A model generated the notes under the pieces. The model saw only the letters and a program-made list of their open reading frames with translations. It was not told the DNA's origin and did not search any database. Shown here piece after piece: positions 1-6,571 of a DNA stretch of 27,006 nucleotides. The translations under genes and the position numbers were made by a program. The stretch lies in assembly GCA_030533315.1 (NCBI GenBank), contig JAUNJL010000030.1, positions 1-27,006 on the forward strand. Direction: 5' to 3'. The stretch comes from Eubacteriales bacterium (GTDB taxonomy: Bacteria; Bacillota_A; Clostridia; Lachnospirales; Lachnospiraceae). Each line of letters begins with the position of its first letter. Within the stretch, counting starts at the first letter, position 1.

Positions 1-47
1 AATACTGGCTTTGCGACCACTTTTTGCCTATTTCATCTGCAAAAGTC

Positions 48-76
48 AGGATATACTATTTTTCCCTTTTTGTCAA
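48..76 (-). promoter_or_regulatory. Sigma-A type promoter reading off the left edge
   Basis: On the minus strand TTGACA (71-76) is followed after exactly 17 bp by TATCCT (48-53). Transcription would start near position 41 and leave the window, so a minus-strand gene probably begins just beyond the left edge. The rest of positions 77-287 shows no credible coding region on either strand. Confidence 0.45.
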
Positions 77-287
77 TAATGAAGCGCCCGTATCCGGCAG
101 CACGCAGATAAATGCAAAGGAAGGGATGGAAGCCCACGAAGGAGGCGGATCCCTCCCAGCCAGCCCAAACGGTCACAAACGTCGAAACCCGCCGACAAGA
201 ACCCGGCCGCTTCTAAGGCTCCAGATCAATAAAATCACATTGTCTCACGGCTCCTTCGCAAGCAGCCACAAGCCTCCAAAAATAGGA

Positions 288-334
288 TCACAAACAAAAT
301 GCGAAACCGCAGATCTCCATCCACGATTTCGCAT
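288..334 (-). terminator. Rho-independent terminator downstream of the rpn region
   Basis: On the minus strand an inverted repeat ATGCGAAATCG / CGGTTTCGCAT (299-334) is followed by a T-rich run ATTTTGTTTG. It lies 30 bp past the stop of the duplicated Rpn tail, so it probably ended the original gene before the duplication. Confidence 0.7.
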
Positions 335-357
335 CCCACTCCCGCCTAAGGCGCCAG

Positions 358-732
358 ATCCCTTTCACAGACCAAGCTCCTCCAAAAGCGCCTCCTGATA
401 CTGTAGGTCCTCGCTGGCCCGCACCAAATCCTCCAGACGCCCGGCAGCGATCAGATGGGCGTTCAGTCTATTCACCCTCCGCATTCCATCCTTACATCCC
501 TCCTGGTGGCCTTCCTGATATCCATCCTGGCGAGCACTATTCATATCTCCCTGATAAAGGATCCTCGCCAGGCACTGGTTACGGATGGTTTCCTCCTGGG
601 ACATCTCGTGCATGGTGACTACGGCCTCCCTCATGCCTGCAGACTGTTCCGACATATCAACCGCCTCCTTCCAGCTCTTCGCACACAAAAGCCGCGCCCA
701 ACGCCAAAGCTCCTGTGAATCTCCTTCCCCGG
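358..732. repeat. Tandem duplication, copy A (375 bp)
   Basis: This segment is identical to 748-1122 except at one position (389 C versus 779 T). The period is 390 bp, a multiple of three, with a 15 bp unique filler at 733-747 between the copies. In the minus-strand reading frame the single difference is synonymous (Ala GCG versus GCA). It contains the last third of the Rpn gene plus a few bases after the stop. Confidence 0.95.
365..655 (-). CDS. Free-standing copy of the Rpn C-terminal region (96 aa)
   Basis: This open frame repeats exactly the last 96 residues of the neighbouring Rpn protein and lacks the nuclease domain. I chose the ATG at 653-655 because AAGGAGG lies 8 bp upstream (664-670). 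The frame continues upstream without a stop as far as the TGA of the full-length gene at 755-757. The protein has a basic, Gly-rich stretch with a repeated EGHQEG-like pattern and ends in a helical tail (AGRLEDLVRASEDL) typical of Rpn proteins. It may be a translated short form or simply the untranslated remnant of a recent duplication. In the E. coli Rpn family, short C-terminal products made from internal starts have been reported to inhibit the full-length nuclease; a similar role here is inference. Confidence 0.5.
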   Translation of the reverse strand: MSEQSAGMREAVVTMHEMSQEETIRNQCLARILYQGDMNSARQDGYQEGHQEGCKDGMRRVNRLNAHLIAAGRLEDLVRASEDLQYQEALLEELGL

Positions 733-747
733 ATGCCGATTCCCTTT

Positions 748-1122
748 ATCCCTTTCACAGACCAAGCTCCTCCAAAAGTGCCTCCTGATACTGTAGGTCC
801 TCGCTGGCCCGCACCAAATCCTCCAGACGCCCGGCAGCGATCAGATGGGCGTTCAGTCTATTCACCCTCCGCATTCCATCCTTACATCCCTCCTGGTGGC
901 CTTCCTGATATCCATCCTGGCGAGCACTATTCATATCTCCCTGATAAAGGATCCTCGCCAGGCACTGGTTACGGATGGTTTCCTCCTGGGACATCTCGTG
1001 CATGGTGACTACGGCCTCCCTCATGCCTGCAGACTGTTCCGACATATCAACCGCCTCCTTCCAGCTCTTCGCACACAAAAGCCGCGCCCAACGCCAAAGC
1101 TCCTGTGAATCTCCTTCCCCGG
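748..1122. repeat. Tandem duplication, copy B (375 bp)
   Basis: Partner of the repeat at 358-732, one mismatch in 375 bp. This copy is continuous with the intact Rpn gene and supplies its true C-terminus and stop codon. Almost perfect identity means the event is recent, is kept uniform by gene conversion, or is an assembly artefact. Confidence 0.95.
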
Positions 1123-1690
1123 TCAACCCCTCGGGGATTCGCCCCAGGTTGATCATCACCAGGGCAAAGTCCTCCGTAAACACGTGTCCGCCCTCCTCCG
1201 CAAGCAGATAGCGGCTGAAAAACCGCTCATTGTCAGGAAAGGGGGACCGGCTGACAAAGCCGATATGTATGCAGGGCAAAACATGGTGATAATCGCTTCC
1301 CGCCTTCAAATCCGTATACATGGAGCAAGTGTAATACAAGGCTCTCTTCGGCCAGTTCCCCAGGTTTCCCATCTGCATCTCCACGTTGATCTTTTCCCTG
1401 CCATTGATGCAGGTCTGAATATCCAGGATGCAGGTCTTCGCATCAATGGACTCCCCCAGGACGATGGGATTCTGGATCTCGCAGGAGGTGATCTCCTCCG
1501 GGCTCCTTCCAAGGGCCGCCGCGATCAGCCCCTTCAGGGCCGTGGGATTTTTCTGAAAGACCGCCCGGAACATGTAGTCGTTCGTCAGACCATAAGGAAT
1601 CTCCCTCTCCCCCTCCTGGCGGACCCGGTCGAATTTTTCTTTCGTACTTTGTACCTCTTTATCGGGTGTAAGCTCTGCCAGTCTGTCCAT
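755..1690 (-). CDS. Rpn family recombination-promoting nuclease (PDDEXK_2)
   Basis: A 311-residue protein of the Rpn / putative transposase nuclease family (PD-(D/E)XK fold). Family members are Mg-dependent DNA endonucleases linked to recombination and phage defence. The N-terminus carries the usual PYGLTNDYMFRAVF region (about 32-45). The catalytic core is visible as ILD (Asp90) followed by VEMQ (Glu104, Gln106). The C-terminal third holds charged Gly-rich repeats and a helical tail. The ATG at 1688-1690 is preferred over the longer frame because GGGAGG precedes it closely and the extra 27 residues are atypical. A promoter lies about 80 bp upstream, so the gene is monocistronic apart from its duplicated tail. 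Codon 216 is an ATG with a strong ribosome site of its own. Family certain; the biological role in this strain is unknown. Confidence 0.88.
   Translation of the reverse strand: MDRLAELTPDKEVQSTKEKFDRVRQEGEREIPYGLTNDYMFRAVFQKNPTALKGLIAAALGRSPEEITSCEIQNPIVLGESIDAKTCILDIQTCINGREKINVEMQMGNLGNWPKRALYYTCSMYTDLKAGSDYHHVLPCIHIGFVSRSPFPDNERFFSRYLLAEEGGHVFTEDFALVMINLGRIPEGLTGEGDSQELWRWARLLCAKSWKEAVDMSEQSAGMREAVVTMHEMSQEETIRNQCLARILYQGDMNSARQDGYQEGHQEGCKDGMRRVNRLNAHLIAAGRLEDLVRASEDLQYQEALLEELGL
1043..1060 (-). promoter_or_regulatory. Intragenic ribosome-binding site and in-frame ATG inside rpn
   Basis: Within the Rpn frame, AAGGAGG (1054-1060) sits 8 bp before an in-frame ATG (1043-1045), as good as the sites of the annotated genes. 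Use of it would give a 96-residue C-terminal protein lacking the nuclease core. The same site is duplicated at 653-670. Confidence 0.5.
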
Positions 1691-1776
1691 GGCATTACCT
1701 CCCGAAAACGTACTGCACAAAAACACCCTCCCACCCCAAGGAAATCCTTCTGCAGCCAAGGTGCTCCTCACCCTTA

Positions 1777-1805
1777 ATTATAGGGTAATTTCGTCAAGCT
1801 GTAAA
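1777..1805 (-). promoter_or_regulatory. Sigma-A promoter of rpn
   Basis: TTTACA (1800-1805), 17 bp spacer, perfect TATAAT (1777-1782) on the minus strand. Transcription should start near 1770, leaving an untranslated leader of about 80 nt before the rpn ATG. Confidence 0.75.
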
Positions 1806-1940
1806 GGAATACTTTTCGACACAATACCTCTCTTTCAGACAAACAAGTACATCTGCAGCCCAATGACATCAATCCGCAGGCGCCGGTAAAACACGGTAAA
1901 ACACAACGAAATTTTCTTCCCTGACAAAGAAAATGGCAAC

Positions 1941-2013
1941 AAAAAAAACAGATACCCTGCAGGTCCAGGATGCCTCGTACGTGGGTCAACCCTGCAGAAT
2001 GATCTGTTTTTTA
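1941..2013 (-). terminator. Strong stem-loop terminator ending the candidate RNA
   Basis: On the minus strand AAAAAACAGAT plus CTGCAGG pairs with CCTGCAG plus ATCTGTTTTTTTT, interrupted by a small internal loop, with about 26 nt in the apical loop. The A-run and T-run at the two ends would let it act in both directions. Confidence 0.65.
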
Positions 2014-2116
2014 TGAAACTAGGTGTTCGACACCATCAAGAGCTCCATGCTGTCGATCTCTTGGTCTTCCTCTTTCCGACTGGCGGTTTTCCGAAGACCT
2101 TATGTCCTCTTGACAG
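1943..2116 (-). ncRNA. Candidate small structured RNA, family not recognised
   Basis: No convincing coding region occupies this stretch, yet it has a promoter at 2122-2150 and ends in a strong terminator near 1943. The predicted transcript is about 170 nt. The minus strand shows hairpin GGTCTTC (2093-2099) with GAAGACC (2063-2069), then TCGACA (2051-2056) with TGTCGA (2027-2032). The latter competes with a compact hairpin GGTGT-cga-ACACC (2022-2034) and with AAGAG/CTCTT (2058-2062/2038-2042), so alternative folds are possible. A nine-codon ORF (MELLMVSNT, 2019-2048) lies inside it. It does not match the riboswitches, SRP RNA, tmRNA or RNase P motifs I know. 6S RNA is conceivable by size and purine-gene proximity, but I do not see its open central bubble. 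Confidence 0.4.
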
Positions 2117-2121
2117 TTCAT

Positions 2122-2150
2122 ATTATGTCTCATAATCTCCCATTTGTCAA
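2122..2150 (-). promoter_or_regulatory. Promoter for the candidate RNA
   Basis: TTGACA (2145-2150), 17 bp spacer, CATAAT (2122-2127) on the minus strand, with start predicted near 2115. A second TTGACA on the plus strand (2110-2115) makes the site a loose inverted repeat. The plus-strand version ends in a poorer -10 (TAATCT). Confidence 0.45.
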
Positions 2151-2314
2151 TATGAAAATTTTCGTCATTTTAACGGCGTTTTTTTCGCCTCTGCCCTCCT
2201 GTTTTGTGCATTTTATATATAAAAAACTCTATTTTTATTATTTCATTATGGAATTTTCACATAATATTGATCTTAAAATTCTGTACGAAAAAATAAATTT
2301 TTGTGGAATCAGTC

Positions 2315-3736
2315 TCATATTTTGTGGATATGGAAATCATTTTGTGCATTATTTTCAGGGATCTCCATGGGATATTTCCCATCGAAGCAGGCCTTGCAGA
2401 TGGGAAGGTTTCCGGCCATCCCTTTCAGGTAGCCGATCTCCATGTAACCCAGGGAATCCGCCCCGATGAGACGGCAGATCTCCCCGGTGCTGTGCTGGGC
2501 TGCGATCAGCTGATCGTTACTGGGAACGTCCGTCCCAAAATAGCAGGGATGGAGAAAAGGCGGGGAGCTGATGCGCACGTGCACCTCCTTCGCTCCGGCA
2601 TCCTTCAGCATGGTGATCAGATTTGCGATGGTGGTTCCCCTGACGATGGAATCATCCACCAGGACGATCCGCTTCCCCGCCACCACAGATTCCAGCACAT
2701 TCAGCTTCAAATGGACGCTGGACTCCCTCTCCTTCTGGGTAGGCTTGATGAAGGTCCTGCCAATGTAGGAATTTTTATAAAAGGCGAACCCGAAGGGGAT
2801 CCCCGACTCCTCCGAATACCCCTTCGCCGCCGGAAGGCCGGACTCAGGAACGCCGGTGACCAGATCCGCCTCCACCGGATAAGACTTGGCCAGGGACTTT
2901 CCTCCCCTTATCCTGGCATCATACACCTTGACCCCGTCCAGGGTGCTGTCCAGCCTTGCAAAATAGATATACTCAAAAACACAATGGGCCTGCTTCTCCC
3001 TGGCGATGGCAAGGCTCCTGTCAGACTTCACCCCGTTTTTGGTGATGGTCACCATCTCCCCCGGCTCAATGTCCCGGATAAACTCCGCTCCCACCGAGGT
3101 GAGGGCGCAGCTCTCAGAGGCCAGCACGTAGGCGTTCCCCCGCCTTCCCAGGCAGAGAGGCCGAAGGCCATAAGGATCCCTCACCCCGATCAGCTTCCTG
3201 GGACTCATGATCACCAGCCCATAGGCCCCTTTGATCTTCCTGGCCGTCTTCAGCACGGCCTCCTCGACGGTGGAGGAGTGCACCCGCTCCCTGGCAATAT
3301 AAAAGGCGATGACCTCCGAATCGGTGGTCGTGTGGAACACGGCCCCACTCTGGATCAGCTCCCACCTCAGCTCCGGGGTGTTGACCAGATTCCCATTGTG
3401 GGCCAGCGCCAAACTCCCCTTGATGTAAGAAAGAACAAGAGGCTGCGCATTCTCCGCCACCGACGCCCCCGTGGTGGAATAGCGGACATGACCGATACCA
3501 ATATCACCACAGATCCTCCGCAAAACCTCCTCCCGCAGCACCTCACTCACCAGCCCCAGATCCTTATGGAACCTCACATTCCCCACAGGCCCCGCCGTGT
3601 CAGACACTGCCATCCCACAAGCCTCCTGCCCCCTGTGCTGCAAAGACGTAAGACCATAATAAATGGATGGAGCCACATCATTTCCATCCAGATCATAAAT
3701 CCCAAACACGCCACATTCTTCCCTCAATCCAGCCAT
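2315..3736 (-). CDS. purF: Amidophosphoribosyltransferase (glutamine PRPP amidotransferase)
   Basis: Catalyses the first committed step of purine synthesis, transferring glutamine amide nitrogen to PRPP to give phosphoribosylamine in the cytoplasm. The 473-residue protein begins MAGLREECGVFGIYD. The N-terminal nucleophile Cys8 would be exposed after removal of a seven-residue propeptide. The class II glutaminase domain includes LQHRGQEACG and HNGNL. The PRPP loop VLVDDSIVRGTT is present, and Cys residues in CYFGTD and CKACFDG fit the 4Fe-4S Bacillus-type enzyme. The ATG at 3734-3736 is chosen over an upstream ATG because GGAGG lies 7 bp before it and it gives the standard propeptide. The gene is single, not joined to other pur genes here, and has its own promoter. 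Confidence 0.96.
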   Translation of the reverse strand: MAGLREECGVFGIYDLDGNDVAPSIYYGLTSLQHRGQEACGMAVSDTAGPVGNVRFHKDLGLVSEVLREEVLRRICGDIGIGHVRYSTTGASVAENAQPLVLSYIKGSLALAHNGNLVNTPELRWELIQSGAVFHTTTDSEVIAFYIARERVHSSTVEEAVLKTARKIKGAYGLVIMSPRKLIGVRDPYGLRPLCLGRRGNAYVLASESCALTSVGAEFIRDIEPGEMVTITKNGVKSDRSLAIAREKQAHCVFEYIYFARLDSTLDGVKVYDARIRGGKSLAKSYPVEADLVTGVPESGLPAAKGYSEESGIPFGFAFYKNSYIGRTFIKPTQKERESSVHLKLNVLESVVAGKRIVLVDDSIVRGTTIANLITMLKDAGAKEVHVRISSPPFLHPCYFGTDVPSNDQLIAAQHSTGEICRLIGADSLGYMEIGYLKGMAGNLPICKACFDGKYPMEIPENNAQNDFHIHKI

Positions 3737-3796
3737 CTGATATCCTCCATTCAAACAAAGCTCACAACCACCCCAGACTCCCACCCACACAAAAAA

Positions 3797-3824
3797 TTAT
3801 AATAAAACCCACAAATTTGTCAAC
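3797..3824 (-). promoter_or_regulatory. Promoter of purF
   Basis: TTGACA (3819-3824), 16 bp spacer, TATAAT (3797-3802) on the minus strand. The -35 overlaps the perfect 10 bp palindrome ACAAATTTGT (3812-3821), a possible operator. The leader to the purF start is about 54 nt. Confidence 0.75.
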
Positions 3825-3904
3825 CCTCCCCCAGCAATAAGCCCCCCCAAAACCACCCTCCCGCCCTCCTGCCATTTTTCACATCAATTTTTTTCAAAAA
3901 AACA

Positions 3905-3932
3905 TTGACATCTCAATTTTTTTGTGTATACT
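3905..3932 (+). promoter_or_regulatory. Promoter of glnA
   Basis: TTGACA (3905-3910), 16 bp spacer, TATACT (3927-3932). The start near 3939 places the hexaloop hairpin of the attenuator at the very 5' end of the transcript. Leader length to the glnA ATG is about 250 nt. Confidence 0.7.
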
Positions 3933-3940
3933 ACAAGCAT

Positions 3941-3990
3941 AAAGCAAAGGCGCTTTGGAGATCCTCGATCTGCCAAAGCGCCTTTCTTGT
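3941..3990 (+). promoter_or_regulatory. Transcription attenuator in the glnA leader (ANTAR-like)
   Basis: A terminator stem GGCGCTTTGG / CCAAAGCGCC (3949-3958 / 3973-3982), capped by AGATC-ctc-GATCT, is followed by TTTCTTGTT. Overlapping its 5' arm is a small hairpin AAAGC / GCTTT (3941-3945 / 3952-3956) with the six-base loop AAAGGC. The two folds exclude each other. The loop has A at position 1 and G at position 4, the signature described for RNA bound by ANTAR-domain antiterminators. Only one such hairpin is visible; known ANTAR targets have two. Confidence 0.6.
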
Positions 3991-4000
3991 TCCATCCCAC

Positions 4001-4118
4001 GTTTTATCACGCCCCCCAGGGCGCCCATAAAACACTCCCGTTCCCTCGGCATCAGGGCTTCAGAGCTTCAAGACACCGAAGCCCCCCTAAGATACCGGAG
4101 GTCCCGGGATCCCGGGAC
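4001..4118 (+). other. Further structured part of the glnA leader
   Basis: Three more inverted repeats follow the attenuator: GTTTTAT/ATAAAAC (4001-4007/4027-4033), GGGCTTC/GAAGCCC (4055-4061/4078-4084), and a perfect 18 bp palindrome at 4101-4118. None has a proper T-run. No reading frame with a ribosome site lies here. Their role is unknown. Confidence 0.45.
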
Positions 4119-4186
4119 GGAATAAAAATATCAGAAATGTAAGATCATACCCGAACGAGTGAAAGAAGCGAAAGGAGAGTTTCCAT

Positions 4187-6286
4187 ATGGCACAGACGAT
4201 TCCTGAGATTTTCGGCAGTCTCGTATTCAACGACAAGATCATGCGCAGAAAATTACCCAAAGACATGTACAAGGCTTTGAAAAAAACCATCGAAAACGGC
4301 ACCCACCTAGAGCTGGACGTTGCCAACTCCGTGGCGGTAGCCATGAAGGAATGGGCCATCGAAAACGGAGCTACCCATTACACCCACTGGTTCCAGCCCA
4401 TGACCAACTTTACCGCAGAAAAGCACGACAGCTTCATCTCCCCCACGGGAGACGGGCAGGTGATCATGGATTTCTCCGGAAAAGAACTGGTGAAAGGTGA
4501 GCCGGACGCCTCCAGCTTCCCCTCAGGCGGACTTCGGGCCACCTTCGAGGCAAGAGGCTACACCGCATGGGATCCCACCTCTCCCGCATTCATCAAAGAC
4601 GGCACCCTGTACATTCCCACTGCGTTCTGCTCCTACAGCGGGGAGGCCCTTGACAAAAAGACCCCCCTCCTCCGCTCCATGGACACCCTGAACAAGGCGG
4701 CCGTGAACATGCTCCGCCTCCTGGGAAACACCGAGGTAAGGCACGTCTCCACCACCGTGGGTCCGGAGCAAGAATACTTCCTGGTGGACAAGGAGCTTTA
4801 CAAGCAGAGAAAAGACCTTGTATACTGCGGCCGCACCCTCATCGGCGCTCCCGCACCCAAGGGACAGGAGATGGAGGACCATTACTTCGGCACCCTGAAG
4901 CCAAGAGTTTCCGCCTACATGCACGACCTGGACGTGGAGCTTTGGAAGCTGGGCATCCCCGCAAAGACCAAGCACAACGAGGTCGCTCCTGCACAGCATG
5001 AGCTGGCCCCCGTATTCGATACCACCAACGTAGCCGTTGACCACAACCAGCTGACCATGGAGGTCATGAAAAAGGTGGCCGACAAGCACGGCATGGTTTG
5101 TCTCTTAAACGAAAAGCCCTTTGAGGGCATCAACGGAAGCGGCAAGCACAACAACTGGTCCATGAGCACCGACGCCGGCGTGAACCTTCTGGATCCCGGC
5201 AGGACGCCCAACGAAAACATCCAGTTCCTGGTGTTCCTCATGGCCGTGATCAAAGCCGTTGACGAATATGCGGATCTCCTCCGCATCTCCGTGGCGAGCG
5301 CCGGAAACGACCACCGCCTGGGTGCCAACGAGGCTCCCCCCGCCGTCGTCTCCATCTTCCTGGGAGATGAGCTGACCGAGGTGCTGGCCTCCATCGAAAA
5401 CGACACCTACTTTACCTCCCACGGTGACGTCCAGATGGACATCGGGGCCATCGTTCTGCCCCACTTCATCAAGGACAACACGGACAGGAACCGCACCTCC
5501 CCCTTTGCATTTACCGGAAACAAGTTCGAGTTCCGTATGCTGGGCTCCGCCGCCTCCGTGGCCAACCCCAACATTGTACTGAACACCGCCGTGGCTGAGG
5601 CCCTGGATCAGTTTGCATCTGAGCTGGAGGGCGTTGCCCCCGAAGCGATGGAGCAGGCAGTACGGGATTTGATCAAGAGAGCCATCAAAAAACATAAACG
5701 AGTGATCTTCAACGGAAACGGCTACACCGACCAGTGGATCAAGGAAGCCGCAGACCGGGGACTCTTCAATCTGGTCTCCACCCCGGATGCCCTTCCCCAG
5801 TGGATCGCCAGGAAAAACATTGACCTGTTCACCAAGCACAAGATCTTTACCGAGGGCGAGATCCACTCCCGCTACGAGATCTGGCTGGAAAACTATACAA
5901 AGACCATCAACATCGAATCCTGCACCATGGTAGAGATGATCCAGAAGGACGTGATGCCCTCCGTCACCGCCTACATGGAGCAGGTGGCAAACACCGCAAG
6001 CCTGAAAAAATCCGTCGTCCCCGGGATTTCCGTGGAACCGGAGGCAGGTCTTCTCACCACCCTCACCCAGCTTCAGAGCGAGATGATACAGGGGCTGGAG
6101 ACCCTGAAGGCAGATACCGCAAAGGCCCTTGGCGACCAGGACATCCTGTCCGGCGCAAAGACCTTCCAATCTCTTGTCCTTGCCGACATGGCCAGACTTC
6201 GGACGGCCGCAGATAAGGCGGAATCCCTCCTCCCGGACGGGCTTCTTCCATATCCCACCTACGGCAAGCTGCTGTTCTCCATCTGA
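4187..6286 (+). CDS. glnN: Glutamine synthetase type III
   Basis: Makes glutamine from glutamate, ammonia and ATP in the cytoplasm. The 699-residue length is that of GSIII, much longer than GSI (about 440-470). Characteristic segments are in order: GPEQEYF (about 192), NEVAPAQHE (about 264), GSGKHNNWS (about 317), AGNDHRLGANEAPP (about 372) and FEFRMLGS (about 447), covering the metal, ammonium and ATP sites. The start is set by AAAGGAGAG seven bases before the ATG. It is preceded by an attenuator and followed by amt-glnK, so both are likely under nitrogen control. No adjacent adenylyltransferase is seen; GSIII is not known to need one. The name glnA is also used for this type. Confidence 0.96.
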   Translation: MAQTIPEIFGSLVFNDKIMRRKLPKDMYKALKKTIENGTHLELDVANSVAVAMKEWAIENGATHYTHWFQPMTNFTAEKHDSFISPTGDGQVIMDFSGKELVKGEPDASSFPSGGLRATFEARGYTAWDPTSPAFIKDGTLYIPTAFCSYSGEALDKKTPLLRSMDTLNKAAVNMLRLLGNTEVRHVSTTVGPEQEYFLVDKELYKQRKDLVYCGRTLIGAPAPKGQEMEDHYFGTLKPRVSAYMHDLDVELWKLGIPAKTKHNEVAPAQHELAPVFDTTNVAVDHNQLTMEVMKKVADKHGMVCLLNEKPFEGINGSGKHNNWSMSTDAGVNLLDPGRTPNENIQFLVFLMAVIKAVDEYADLLRISVASAGNDHRLGANEAPPAVVSIFLGDELTEVLASIENDTYFTSHGDVQMDIGAIVLPHFIKDNTDRNRTSPFAFTGNKFEFRMLGSAASVANPNIVLNTAVAEALDQFASELEGVAPEAMEQAVRDLIKRAIKKHKRVIFNGNGYTDQWIKEAADRGLFNLVSTPDALPQWIARKNIDLFTKHKIFTEGEIHSRYEIWLENYTKTINIESCTMVEMIQKDVMPSVTAYMEQVANTASLKKSVVPGISVEPEAGLLTTLTQLQSEMIQGLETLKADTAKALGDQDILSGAKTFQSLVLADMARLRTAADKAESLLPDGLLPYPTYGKLLFSI

Positions 6287-6449
6287 GAGACCGGAAAAAA
6301 TCACATATGGTAAACACAGGGGAGATCTTTTATGATCCTTATCAGTAACTGTCCAGCCTGGACTCTGGGTAGTCGCTTTTACTTCATGATTCATTATCAA
6401 TTTCCTCATCCATAAATCACGCATACCAGGATTTCCCCTGTTTTACAAT

Positions 6450-6540
6450 GAGAGCGCCGCCCCCTTGGCGCTTTCCCGAAATGATTCGTAAAGATGCGAA
6501 GGCGAAGATCCCTAAAGATCTCCACCTTCGTATTTTTTAT
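6450..6540 (+). promoter_or_regulatory. Transcription attenuator in the amt-glnK leader (ANTAR-like)
   Basis: Hairpin 1 is GAGAGCGCC / GGCGCTTTC (6450-6475). Hairpin 2 is TTCGT / GCGAA (6485-6489 / 6496-6500) with hexaloop AAAGAT, again A at position 1 and G at 4. A terminator follows: CGAAGG / CCTTCG (6497-6502 / 6525-6530) capped by AGATC-cctaaa-GATCT and ending in TATTTTTTAT. Its 5' arm uses the 3' arm of hairpin 2, so the folds are mutually exclusive. The design matches the glnA leader, including the inner AGATC/GATCT stem. Confidence 0.62.
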
Positions 6541-6571
6541 GAAAAATAGAGGAAGAGAGGAGAGATTTATT

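Noticed and set aside
24..398. Plus-strand ORF of 124 codons at the left edge
   Set aside because: No ribosome site, low-complexity Pro/Ser/Arg-rich product, runs through the rpn terminator and into the duplicated segment on the opposite strand.
455..1108. Two identical plus-strand ORFs of 87 codons
   Set aside because: They are antisense shadows of the duplicated rpn tail, identical only because the DNA is duplicated.
365..1690. Rpn gene interrupted by a frameshift or premature stop
   Set aside because: The intact gene ends with the normal family tail; the extra downstream copy is a duplication, so the stop at 755 is the natural one.
1774..1989. Minus-strand 71-codon Cys-rich ORF
   Set aside because: It starts inside the terminator of the candidate RNA, has no ribosome site and ends in the rpn promoter.
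1943..2116. 6S RNA as an explanation for the candidate RNA
   Set aside because: Size and neighbourhood are compatible, but the long closing stem with an open central bubble expected for 6S RNA is not visible; not excluded without a covariance search.
2303..3802. 499-codon plus-strand ORF opposite purF
   Set aside because: Antisense reading of a GC-rich conserved gene; purF on minus has all catalytic motifs.
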